Assembly: GCA_014898425.1 (NCBI GenBank)
Contig: RCSZ01000016.1
Span: 496,001 to 560,000 of the forward strand
Origin: Botryotinia globosa
Taxonomy: Eukaryota; Ascomycota; Leotiomycetes; Helotiales; Sclerotiniaceae
Direction: 5' to 3'
DNA length: 64,000 nucleotides
Below are positions 47,544-59,200 of this stretch, one piece after another. Made by a program: the position numbers and the translations under genes. The notes under the pieces are model-generated. The model was not told the origin of the DNA. It did no database searches and saw only the letters and a program-made list of their open reading frames with translations. Every line of letters starts with the position of its first letter. Positions within the stretch are counted from its first letter, which is position 1.

Positions 47544-50459
47544 TCATACTTGTGAATAAATACCATCGTTTTCACGAGAGAAGGTTTTTTCCAATGGTTC
47601 TCTCATCTCGAAAATTCCGGCGCTGGTTTGTTTGGCAGAAGCCGACCAGCTCCTGCGATCGATTTCAATCAAGTCACTCACGCGTCCCGAGATGAGTGCT
47701 TCCTGTATCCTTGCCATTTGCCAAAACTGGGCAATCTCGGCAAGAACTGATTGTGCACCAGAGAAGGAGTCGATGATGGAGGGTATTGAAGCCTTGTGTG
47801 TTTTAGCCGAGAGAATATCGACTGCAGAGAGAATAGCATATCCAACGAAGGGCGAGGAGAATTCGATGGAAGTATTTGAGCTTGGAGATCTCATGCCGGT
47901 AGATTCACGACGATTAGCTACAACATCCATGATATTCAAGAACTTCTTCGATTGCTCCTCGGCTACAGAAATGTAACGAGAATGTTGTGACTGGTCCAGA
48001 TTGTAAGGTTGAACATATCGATGGAGCTTCATGAACGTCGTGTGATACAGCGCATGCATCGTTATGTAGGTGCCCAGTTCTCCACCATCGGACATTCTTC
48101 CCATTGATTCCGCTGGGATAGCAAAGCGGTTTGGCAGTGTGCTTTTCCAACTTGAGAGACGATCCATTGTAGATCGATAAAACTCATTGAAATCAGAGCT
48201 CCTTATTGGTTGTGGTCGTTGTGAGTTGCTGTATATGTTGGACATAACATCCCCCCAAATCGTAGCCACGTTTATTATGTATGCCATCAAGTTCAGAGTC
48301 CGTGGATAGTCTAGGGATCGCGGGTTGGAAACCTCAAAAAGAGGATTTTGAACATTGACTTGGTTTTCGAAGCTCTCCTCATCGCAAGGTAGGCGAAGGT
48401 ATACGTGTTTTGGGTCAATCATGCTCAGATGTCCAGAGCCGAATCCATTGAATCTATCCATAAGATAACAACTCCAGAAGGTGCGTCTTCTGCACTCCGC
48501 GTATCCGCTAAAGTTGAGCCCGAAGGGAAAGCTCTTGCGGTAAGCATCATCACTCTTCTCTATTTCTACATTCAACTTCAAGCCAGTGGCAGCCCTCACA
48601 GCGGACCCACAGAAATCCCATGAATCATTCGGGTTGTTGATGGCAAAATAGTATAAAGCCAATAACAAACGAGCCTGAACTAATTGAATGCCGATGTGGC
48701 GCCTGTCACATGCATATCTGGCAACTTCAGCATATCGTGCAGCCAGATGCTTGTGTTGAGATCGAGGTGAGAATACTGCTCCCAGGGCAAGTGTGGAATA
48801 GATGAGCGTGAGGTCATTTAGGGACTTATCCTTGGTGGAACGAGCCCAAATTTTGAATTGATTTTTGGGAAACATGAAATTGGCTGTCTCTGGAACATGC
48901 TTGAAGAAAATGGACAAGAGCTCGTTGGCGAGATCGGTGTTTGCAGAGTGGAACGGGTCATTTTGCCACTCGGTCTGTAGGGTATGATCACTTAATCGAT
49001 TACTCTCTGGCTCAGCCCACGCAGCTCTTGGGGATGGTGCGTCTTGAACAGAAAGTCGTGGTGAAGCTTCTGATGCTACCGGAGTGTAATCATTATAGCC
49101 GTTGCGCTGTCTCTTGGTATGCTGCTCTACTTCCGGGCTTGCTCGGCGTAAGTTTTGTCGCGGCGAGACTGAATGGCTCGCTTCACGTTCCTCGACTCTG
49201 AAAGATTCACCGTCAGTCAAAGAAGAACCTGGCCTAGGTAGGCTATCTTCCGAGTCAGCTGGAGGCGTATCTGGTGAGTTGTGACCTCCTCGGGGACTGT
49301 TGAGAGACTACCATCAGCAAAAGCGGGATAAATCATGAGACAGGACTATATCTGCACAAGTGACATAGATGCCACTTTGATCATGGTAACTTACGCATTC
49401 TTGAACTTGCACACCCTGCCAAACTTGTCGCATTGCACGCACCTAGGGTAGTCTGGATCGCATTTGATCTTCTTCTCCCTACAAGTGATGCACGCAATGG
49501 CAAGTCTCTTTCTTGGCTTCCCCGCTTTGGTGACCCCCCAATGGGCATTTACGTTCTCTCCATCAATGACTGTCTTGCAGTGAGTTCCATCGTCATAGAA
49601 ATAGCACATCCCTTCACCGGCAACGTCGGCTTGTCTGACGAAACGAGGTAAAAATTGAGTTCCTGTCCAGATCTTGGGTCCTAGACCATCCTTGACCGTC
49701 ACAGGCTCGCCCATTACCGTGCCGGTAGGCGTGGGCAGGTAGCTTCGTTGAGCTGGGGCATGATCACGGTAGAACTGTCGAGTCTTCAGATCGAGAGACC
49801 TGATGTTGGTGTCGGTATTGATCAGGATGGGCTCTCAACGCTGGAAACTGATCTTGTCGCGGAGATTCGGAGTGGGGTGACCAATTATTGCCCGAAGGCA
49901 TTTGCCCTTGTCGTAGGTCATGGTTCGAGTACTGTGGTGCGTAGCGAGGAGATTCGGGCATGGATCCCAAGTTGGGGCGGGTAGATGGAGCAGGATACCC
50001 TAGCCTATCGAGCGAATCTGGTCGAGAGGCGTGTGTATACGGTCGTGGAGGTGCTGAACGTTGAAAGTTTGCATCAAACGGGCGGTCTTGATGTAGAGGT
50101 GTCGTCGGGAGACGACCATCTTGAGGTGATGAAGAAGGAAAGATTGGACTCTGTCTCTCAGAGTATGGTGATTGCGCAGGTCTACTTGGAGGTGGCGCAC
50201 CGCCAAACAGACTCGTTATTGATGGGAGTTGCTCTCGAGGAGCTGCACCATGGGCTGGTTGGTACATGTCACCTCTCCTTCCGTGGTCGAAAGGTCCTTT
50301 GAGTTCAGAAATAGGGGACCGTGACAGTGAAGTATTATTGTCACTTCTCTCGCGCAAAATGTTTACTCGCTGCTCAGAAGTGTTGTGGAGGGGGGAGCAA
50401 TCCTTGGTTGTGTTTACCGGTTCGTGGGAAGGTGAGGTGGGCGGTTGGGAGAATATCAT
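47544..50459 (-). CDS. Zn(II)2Cys6 fungal transcription factor
   Basis: Nuclear DNA-binding regulator with a binuclear zinc cluster; target genes unknown. Three parts on the minus strand: an N-terminal Pro/Ser/Gln-rich frame (about 50459 to 49764-49870), a middle exon ending at 49395 and a last exon 49296-47544 (584 codons with stop). The cluster is CITCREKKIKCDPDYPRC plus VQCDKFGRVC, exact CX2CX6CX6CX2CX6C spacing, preceded by GKPRKR. Upstream is a conserved-looking block, QFYRDHAPAQRSYLPTPTG to AGEGMCYFYDDGTHC. The C-terminal half is a fungal_trans-type domain (ELLSIFFKHVPETANFMFP, CRRRTFWSCYLMDRFNGFG). The GTAAGT-AG intron at 49297-49394 keeps the frame. The first two parts are in different frames; a short intron ending at ACATCAG (near 49800) can reconcile them, but the donor is ambiguous. 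An in-frame ATG at 50552 would extend the N-terminus by 31 residues. Confidence 0.88.
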
Positions 50460-51699
50460 TCTTGAGGGTGTATACTCAAGCTTGGGAATAGACGAGAGTA
50501 TATGGTTGGTCTCTAAGATTTGTACACGGGCGGTATAGATCCTTCCCTTCAAGGTAGCAATGTGGCACAGACACGGTTTGTGTCAAATATATCAGGATGC
50601 TGTAACTGCTTCGATACTGAACCAATTCAGCTGACCTCGAGTAAGGGTAGTTGAGCTGTGTTCCCAACGGCAGTCGCAACGAAGTACCGCCAGTGTTAAT
50701 TGGAAAGGCAGGACGGAACAGTGACTGGAATGAATCGTGAGTATGGTGAGGAAGGACAATGTAACAATGACACGAGGAGGACCCGAATTGAGAGTTGAGA
50801 TGTGATAGGTATATTGGTATCAATGAATCCTGTCGGTAATGGAAAATTGAACGTGTGGCTCATGCTGTGACCACAAGTTCGGACAAACCCATTATTCTGG
50901 AAGCAAAAGCTCGTGCGAGGCTGGTCGAAGTGTGCTTAGTAGTAGTAGTAGTAGTAGTATGGTGGCAGTAGTGCGTGCTGTAGTAGACGGGTGGTATATA
51001 TGAAGTAGGATGGAGGGATAGATGTCGAGCAAGCGTTAAAAAGATGGAGTCAAGGATTGTAAACCTGGTAATTGCAGAAGGAACATGCAGTTTGGAAAGC
51101 CGGTCAGAATAAACAAGGGCTTGTTTGAAGAGCGGGCCTTTGTATGTTATATGTATATGTGAAGTGGAGTGTGGTGTAATGTATTATGTATGTAATGTAG
51201 TGTCGTGTAGTGGAAAGAAGTGACGAGGAAGGTCGAAAGCGAGAAGAAGGTGTTGTTAAATTTTAATTTTAATTTTAATTTTTGGCGTCGAGGAAAAGGT
51301 GGATAATGAAGATATGTGACAATTAAAGATTGTCTTCTCTCGTGCACCAGGTGCGGAGTAGATGTGAACTTTGAAGGAAGACTCAAGAGAGAACTTGGAG
51401 AAGAGACCAAGAAGGGACTAAAGAAGACTAAAGAAGACTAGGAGACTAGGACTGAATCGATCTAGGTAGGAATCCCTAACATGTAAGCAACCCATTGAAT
51501 CCAAGCTTTTTAATTTTTTAATTTTTTTTTTCTCTCCCTTGGATCCTGGGGAGGGGTTTATGTGATGTGATGTGTGTGGGAGTGAGGAGTGAGTAGTAAG
51601 TATTTCGAGTAGTAGTAATCAAGTCCTTGGTCAATAATAAATCCTCTAGTCCCGGTAATGGGGTGGTAAGTAGTATGGTGGTAGTGTAGTAGTGTGTAG

Positions 51700-51991
51700 T
51701 GTGTAGTAGGATAGTAGGATAGTAGGATAGTAGGATAGTAGGATAGTAGGATAGTACATAGTATAGTAGTATAGTAGTATAGTAATATAGTAGTATAGTA
51801 GTACATAGTATAGTAGTATAGTAGTATAGTAATATAGTAGTATAGTAGTACATAGTATAGTAGTATAGTAGTATAGTAGTATAGTAGTACATAGTATAGT
51901 AGTATAGTAGTACATAGTATAGTAGTATAGTAGTATAGTAATATAGTAGTATAGTAGTACATAGTATAGTAGTATAGTAGTATAGTAGTAG
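51700..51991. repeat. TAGTA-family microsatellite
   Basis: Nearly 300 bases built from AGGATAGT, AGTATAGT and AGTACATAGTAT units. Higher-order blocks (ATAGTAGTATAGTAATATAGTAG..., about 50 bases) recur several times, suggesting segmental slippage or unequal exchange. Confidence 0.93.
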
Positions 51992-52317
51992 TCCGAGATC
52001 ACAGTCCACATCCATACCCAGGGAGGTATCTAGGCACTAGGTAGTCCACTTTGAACAAATTTGGAAACAATAATATCTCATTCGTCCACTTTCGCGCTTC
52101 GGCATCAGGATAAATGGGTCGAAAGGCGAAAGGATTACGGTAGGGGAGAGGAAGAGGGAGAGGGTGAGGTGAGGGTGAGAAAAAAGACGGTGCAAAAGGT
52201 CGAACTTGTGGGGTATGAGAATTGAACAATGATCGATGGATCAATGATCGGAAATGGATCTATGGAACCCATGGAACTAGGGATGGAACCATAGATCCGT
52301 GGCGGCTCATAGTGAAA

Positions 52318-52890
52318 TGAAATAATGAAATAATGAAATAGTGAAATAGTAATATTATAAAATAATGAAATAATGAAATAATGAAATAGTAATACTATCA
52401 AATAGTAATATTATAAAATAGTAAAATAGAAATAATGAAATTATCAGCCCAGCATACAAATAATCAACCGGACAATCCCGGGACTATTAAGGGTTAATTA
52501 TTTAGTAATTAAGAAGAAATTAATATTAACAAAACTTAATCCCAGGATTATCAGTTTAGTTTATGATAGATTTATAACCAATGGTGTTATAAAAGAAATT
52601 ATATATAATTATAATATCAAATTTCTAAAAAAGTAATCTATAATAAGCTGGGTATGTTTTGAATTGATTCGAGTATAAGATTAATTTCGAGTAGAGTTTA
52701 ATATACCTTTTTATATAATCTCTTACTAAAACTATTAAACTTTTTTTAATATATTCTTTATTATCGAGTTCTGATGGAAATAATGAAATAGTGAACTAGT
52801 GAAAATGTAATATTGTGAAATTGTAATAATATAATAATGTAATATTGTAATATCGTAAAATAAAAATAATGAAATAATAAAATAATACCG
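52318..52890. repeat. GAAATAAT-type AT-rich microsatellite, split by an insertion
   Basis: Runs of GAAATAATGAAATAGT and related units occupy 52318-52441 and resume at 52777 to about 52890 in more degenerate form. The interval 52442-52776 has unrelated sequence. Confidence 0.8.
52442..52776. mobile_element. Possible 335-bp AT-rich insertion in a microsatellite
   Basis: Non-repetitive AT-rich sequence bounded on both sides by GAAATAATGAAAT (52429-52441 and 52777-52789). The ends begin TATCAG and, read inward from the right, CATCAG: a very short imperfect inverted repeat. Because the flanks are themselves repetitive, the apparent duplication could be coincidental. No coding capacity. Confidence 0.35.
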
Positions 52891-53662
52891 GTACATGGCT
52901 CAAACAATTAAATACCTATATGAAAAAGCCCCCTGGGTCTATCGATTCACAGGTAGCGATGGTCTAGGGATACTACATAGTATGAGGACTAGCTCACTAC
53001 CAACATGAGTCCCCAGTTCAGATTGAGTTTGTCCGGATCTGAGTCTGATCATTGATGAGTATGCATAATGAATACCGTACAAAGACCTTCATACCGATGG
53101 AACAGAATAAAATTTCAAACTTTATTTGCATTTGGTGCCACCATGGTGCCATGTTCTGCACCAAGCTTCTTTAGAGAAATCTGAGATGGAGTACTGAGAT
53201 AGAGTGGTATTCAATTTGGGAGCGGGCTTAACCGGGGGATGAGTCCTAAGAAGAGTATTTCACGACAAGGAATAAAGCGTGGCAGAGCAAGGTATGAGAA
53301 GCCAGCTCGCAAAAAAGGAATACTCGGGACAAACTAGAAAATGGAAAATATATTGATTTAATAAAGACTGATCAGGGATGTGCCTTTTTATTAGCTAGGT
53401 AGCTGTGTGATTGTGAATATTAGCTAGCTAGGAGGTATCGATCTGTTTGTAAAAGGTATAGGTATGTATAGGTATAGGTATAGGTACCCTTTTGTATGAT
53501 GATGTAGCATCAGATAATATCATACATGTACCATGAGACCAAAATAGACTACCGCACATTAAGAACAGTCGTGGACTTGATCTGCTCACACACATCCAAG
53601 AGTCAAGAGCCGAACGTACACAGATTTCAGAAGAAGAAGAAAGGAACCTGTCTTCCGTATTG

Positions 53663-53928
53663 TTGTCTACCGGTATTGGTCATGTGGTCCACAGCATCAT
53701 GGTCTGTCTACCGGTACATCCACTGTCCATAGTATTATGGTCTATCTACTGGTACATCCACTGTCCATAGTATTATGGTCTGTCTACTGGTACATCCACT
53801 GTCCATAGTATTATGGTCTATCTACTGGTATATCCATTGTCTATAGTATTATAATCTGTCTATTGGTATATCCACTGTTTATAGCATCATAATCTATCTA
53901 CCGGTACGTACATCCACCGTCCATCGCT
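53663..53928. repeat. 38-bp minisatellite, about seven copies
   Basis: Head-to-tail units of exactly 38 bases start at 53663, 53701, 53739, 53777, 53815, 53853 and 53891, consensus beginning GGTCTATCTACTGGTACATC. The central copies differ at one or two sites. The first copy is divergent, and later copies differ mainly by C/T and G/A transitions (GTACATCC to GTATATCC, GTCCATAG to GTCTATAG or GTTTATAG). Confidence 0.95.
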
Positions 53929-54960
53929 CATCGCTCATCGCCCATTTCGTGCCCAGAAACTGATAAGATCGTTTAGCGTCTCATGTCAACTGTGAATCTG
54001 ATGATTGGCATGTACTCTGTAGCTTGGAATTATTCACACATGCATAAGTTCCTGGGTGTGTCGGCTATTAGAATGAAGTTTGACTCATTTAGTGCCGTCT
54101 CGTAAGCCGTGAACGACATAATGAAACCTACTGATGCCGGCACCCTCTTAAACTTTCTTGTAGTCTGTAGTAGCCTGCACACTTAAGAGTCCGATACACA
54201 TTTGACTTCTAGAATAGTAAGAGGTCTGACACACTTACTTGGTCATCACCTAGTATCAAATACCGGCCGATATACGCAGGGAACCCTTATATTGAAGTGC
54301 ATCATCCATAGTGTGACCGCAGATCAAAGTGCGTTAGGATTGTGCTCACAGACTTACAGACTTACAGTCCCCCAAATCATCCCTAGATAGCGGTATCAGT
54401 ACAGTTTTGCCGCATGTGATGATGTATGGAGGACAGAGCAGATAATGTCCTTCTCGTTTCGAAAGGGATCTTCCGTCATGATGCGCGAGTATGTAGTAAT
54501 ACGATATACTCTACCAAGTCATTGTACACAGCACATTAATTCTGGCCTGTCATTGGTGTGTTCGTATGGGCCTCTCAGAAAAAGCTGCGAGTACCCAGCT
54601 GCCATTCCCACTGCCGTCCGTCTCCATAAATTTTGAGTTTGTTTGTCAATGGTCAATCTCCATCCCCATCTCCATCGGCTTCCACATTTCACAATCCACT
54701 CTCGCAAGTTGCAACATCATTTGCCAAAAAATTCGGTAGAAAGTGGAAGTGGAAGCGAATGCGAAATTAGTGCTTGCGCAGGTGCTCTAAGCAAGTATTC
54801 AGGTTCATGGGGGAAACGCAATCCACATCCCGTCGCCTCACGTCTCCATATAATGCTTCTACCCGACCTTCGATGATACGGGAAATCGGTACACCAAGAA
54901 TTCTTACGGACGTTGCATCCCTAGACCTATGTGCTTGCCGAAGGCGTGCTGGGTGGTTAC

Positions 54961-55030
54961 CTAGGTAGGTAGGTAGGAAGGCAGGTAGGTAGGTAGGTAG
55001 GTAGGTAGGTAGGTAGGTAGGTAGGTAGGT
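54961..55030. repeat. GGTA tetranucleotide repeat
   Basis: About seventeen AGGT/GGTA units with two interruptions (GGAAGGCA) near the left end. The reverse strand reads as Tyr/Leu/Pro/Thr text that is not a gene. Confidence 0.95.
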
Positions 55031-55844
55031 AATAAGATGTAATGTGAAATAATTTGGGCAAGGCATGTCGTAGTGGGTACATGGTTGAAATGTGCTCTCT
55101 CTACTCTGTATGTTATGTTTCTATGTACTAAAGTATGTATCTACCTCTCTATCTCGACCACCCCTTCTAATTTTACAATATGCTCATTCGCTCTTTTTAT
55201 TTGTCATGCAGAAATTGCTCAATGATGGTGAAAAAAGGAAACCTAGGTGAAACGTTTGACTACTTTGGTACTTTGGGCGAACATCAAGGGACCTCTTTGC
55301 TTATTTCTCGTGGTTGGGATTTCTTCACTCCAGTACTGACTGTCTCGTTAAACAATGTGTCTTTAACGAAGGAAGGATTTGGGATGGGAACAAGCATTAT
55401 CACATGCAACCTTAGCCAAGTTGGGTAATATCATGCATGTGGGATGCTACTGTGTTGGAATTGGTCATCATTCTATAATCGTACTACCTGCAGGTTTGCC
55501 TGACTGATGAATCCACCAACGACTAGAAGGATTGGTTCTAACTTCTATACGACGTATAACATCCATACTACCCACCACCACCCACCACCACCCCACCACG
55601 ACCATAGAATGTACAGTACAACGTAAGATCTTGCCAGCTTCCCTTACTAGACTCGTCTCCAACTCCGTGCCCGTTCCCTCGGTACTTCCAACGCTCGGTC
55701 CCGAATGCCTAATGGGAAAGAGAGAGGAATCCGGATTTTATCCTCCTGTGGAACATCCGAGAATTGGTGAAAATTGCATCAGATCAGTCTTGTCTTTACT
55801 TCTGGACGAGGGTTCCCATACCTTTTCGTTTGGAGGAGACAGGG

Positions 55845-55950
55845 AGGGAGGTAGGTAGGTAGGGAGGGAGGGAGGTAGGTAGGTAGGTAGGGAGATAGAT
55901 AGGGAGGGAGGTAGGTAGGTAGGGAGATAGATAGGGAGGGAGGTAGGTAC
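55845..55950. repeat. GGTA / GGGA compound purine-rich repeat
   Basis: Alternating GGTAGGTA, GGGAGGGA and GATAGATA blocks. The higher-order unit (GGGAGATAGATAGGGAGGGA) occurs at least twice. Confidence 0.9.
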
Positions 55951-56192
55951 TAGGTAGTCTGTTTGGATTTCACAGAATACTGGTAATGATGGTACAACTA
56001 CTGTACGGTACTCTCCTGTTTGAATTCATTTCACTAGGTTGTCGAGGTTGTTCAATCTCTCACCTCACTCAGGGCCCTACAAATGACATCGATCTCTCAC
56101 TCAAGGGTCCTACAAATGAATGACATTGGTCGCCGACCGACCGCCCGCTTTTGGTCGTCATTGCACAACCCTTTCCTTTTTCTATCCACCCA

Positions 56193-56230
56193 TTCCCATT
56201 CATTCCACTCATTCCACTCATTCCACTCAT
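56193..56230. repeat. Nonamer repeat TTCCACTCA
   Basis: Three perfect tandem copies of a nine-base unit, preceded by a degenerate CATTCCCATTCA stretch. Confidence 0.8.
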
Positions 56231-59200
56231 TGTATTCTTATTGTCTCGTAACACACATGAGTAAATCACCGGTCATCACGCTTCCGAAATGAATCTTGAA
56301 AAAGAGTTCGTATAAAACAGTGCTGAATACTGTAGTGATAGGCACGGCTAAGTAGGATCGACCAAAGACATGGTGAAAAGATCATCGCTGAGCAGTCTCA
56401 ATCAAGCCCTTCCTCTCATGATCAATATACAGCGTACATCTTCCTCGGCGGTCGTATATTACCACCTATGTGATGAAGAGAAAAAAGGCCACGACATTTG
56501 ATTCACATGCTCCGTTGGAACTTTGACAACAAATCTCGTCTCAAACATTTAAAACAATACCTACCTATCTTGCTTCCCAAGGTAACGTTTCGATAACTTG
56601 TAATTATGCAGGTGATGCCCTTTTACCCTGATCAGGGACGTGCTCCGGTGGCCTCCAACTCATTTGGGTTTAATTTACTTGGTAAAACTTGTCTGGATTC
56701 TACAAGCAAACGAACAACAGCAACAACATCAACATCAACATCAACAAAAAGAACCTTTGACTGATCCACCCATGTGCTCAAAGCCTCAAACATCACCATC
56801 CATTAGCTCCCGGCTGATCATGGAAAATGTTGAAATGTCAATCATGAGTCGAAGCGAGCAAGAGAACAAGAAGATGCAAGCGTGAGATGCAAAAAGAGCC
56901 GCGCTTCAGGGGTTTCTCAGGATCATCTCAAGCCACCAAATGCTAAAAGACGCCAACGGCGAAAAGATGCCAAGATCGATTCTTCTATTGGAAAAAGCAA
57001 CTCCAGCATTTCATTTCGGTACATGTCCCTGGTTGATATAGACAATTTCTTTTCTTTTCCTCCCAAGAGCCGAACGAGACGCATATTTCATATTTCATAT
57101 TTCCGGATTCGGATCCGAGTGCATATCTATACAGTGCCGCAAACGGGCCGCAGCATGACCCCCTTCCCATATTGCTTGTTGCCTCCTCGCAACTATGGCC
57201 TCTTCGGGTAATCTTCAATCTTATCCTGGGACACGACCTCCGTAGAAGTTCCAACGACTCGTTTGGTGTAAAATGTGGTGTTCCCGCAAGAATCCATGAA
57301 GCCAACGATAGCAATTTTACTCCAACGGCTAAGCGCGGTCAGCAAAGAAGTATGCTCTGTTCTTACAATGATCAAGTCCATCCATGTCAAAGGAATATAC
57401 CGAAACTGATATCCAAAGAACTGGTAGGATGACCCGACTGTGCCTCTTGTCTGCAGGGACAAGCGCCGAGATTTGGGACCAACCAAATTTATCTACACTC
57501 CTCACTGCAGATAATATGGAGAAACAGCTCGGGTCTGGTGCCAAGGCTTCAGGGGTAGGAAATGGCCCTCCATGGGTGCCACGAAGTCCACGATAAGGCC
57601 AGTCACGAATTCACAATGCCGTCGGACGTGCTTGCCGAATAACCCGGGAGGGGTTTGGGAAATCCCGTTGTAATTGAGTTGCGGTACATCAGAGTGGAGT
57701 GAAGAGTGAACCATGTGATTTTTCCCATGACAAAACCAATATTAATGCCAACGTCGAGGAGGAACACTAAGGAGGCATGAATGTTTGGTAATCTTCCTTC
57801 AGTACGTAAAATTCTCCTCAAGCACCCACCCCAGTAGTACCTTCCACAGAAGTTCCAAATCCAACAAGTTCCATGCCTTTGGGCTTACTTTCTTTGGGGC
57901 TCAAATCGAATTGAACAAATGAGATTGGGCACAGCACGAAAGAACAGGTCTGGTCGGCCTCCCACAAGGACTAGCATTGCATTCCTTCTGACTGCGAGAC
58001 TCTTGGCACCCATGTGCCGCACACATCCAACGTCACGAAAGGTCATATTGTCTCGGGATTTTTCGAGAACGATATATTACCATAAGCTGCCTAGCGGGAT
58101 TCAATGCTACTCGCCTAGAAGATAATACTTGAGAAGATTTGATTGGTCCAATTACGAGCGAAACGGCAAGGCTGTCTGTCAGCTTTGAATCTTCAGAATC
58201 ACCATACCGTGTCATGCAAAATTCTAAAGATAGTCCCCGAATTTCCAATACACATAACAGACCCAGACAATGGGTAAACAACAAGTGGTGCAGATCGAAG
58301 GAGGTCTCATTACCGGCCGTTGCACGAAAAAGTACGAACTTTGTGCGATCAAATCCGAGAAAGGCAGGTCGGTTAGGTGTTACCAACACCTTGGGTCAGC
58401 TTCAAACCACACCTTGGTATTTTATTAATTCAAGTGTAATTAACATGGATGGTGCGGTGCCATTGGGACTTCCATGATTTATTTAAGTTTCGACAAGGGC
58501 TTACACAACTGGGGGTGAATAGACGAAGAAGAAAAGCCCTGGGGAGCGGAAGAATATCCGAGCTCTCTACGTGGAGTGAAGGTCGGTGGGTAGGACTCCA
58601 GGGAGTCAAAGTCTAGATTCTGATACACACGCACATCGCTTGTTAGCCCAAGAATGCCAGAATGGTACCGGCATCCCACAGGCCACTCGTTAAAATTTTC
58701 CACAAGCGGGCAATTTAATAGATGATCCCACGTTTTTCCTTTTTGCTCCATGCGGATCGTGAGGCAGATGGAGAAGGGGAGACGACAGTTGTAAGCTGGA
58801 TTCGAGGGTAGTCTAGCGTCATTGAGGCTGCAAAGTGTAACCCAAGACTGTGCAATCTGCACTGCACTACCGATGAGGGGTTCGGATATGCCGTGATTCG
58901 TATAAATCCTGGAAAAAGAATAGTTCGTTATTGGTGCGAAATAACGGAAGCGTCATATTATGGACGAGCAGCCAATCAGAGAAAAGAGCGAAGAGCGAGA
59001 TTATGGGGAGTGCTAATCGAAATTTATGGTATCCTTGACGTAGCGATGGCAATTTATGCTGCGAGAGAAATTTCATGTCGAAGAATGGAGACAGTGACAG
59101 GCCAATAGTTCAAACATGGGACGAAAATTCAGGAACCTATTTTCTTGATACTGTAGCGTATCGTATTGTATCGTGTACCTACTTTCGGGGGGAACCAACT

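Larger units (their letters stand above)
50460..53500. other. Promoter region of the transcription factor and low-complexity DNA
   Basis: About 3 kb without a gene: AGT triplets near 50940-50960, TAGTA-rich repeats at about 51700-51990, AT-rich GAAATAAT runs at 52318-52890 interrupted by a possible 335-bp insertion, and a GGTATA run near 53460-53485. The Tyr/Leu/Thr-rich frames over the TAGTA repeats are artefacts of the repeat. Confidence 0.6.

Noticed and set aside
39226..50459. Possible secondary-metabolite cluster (aminotransferase, hydrolase, Zn2Cys6 factor)
   Set aside because: No core synthase, oxidase or transporter is present, and a WD40 housekeeping-type gene and a transposon lie between; chance neighbours are more likely.
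51518..52015. Long Tyr/Leu/Thr frames on the minus strand
   Set aside because: They read through the TAGTA microsatellite; no domain content.
53663..53928. CRISPR-like regular repeats
   Set aside because: Units are directly abutting with no spacers, and the host is a eukaryote; this is a minisatellite.
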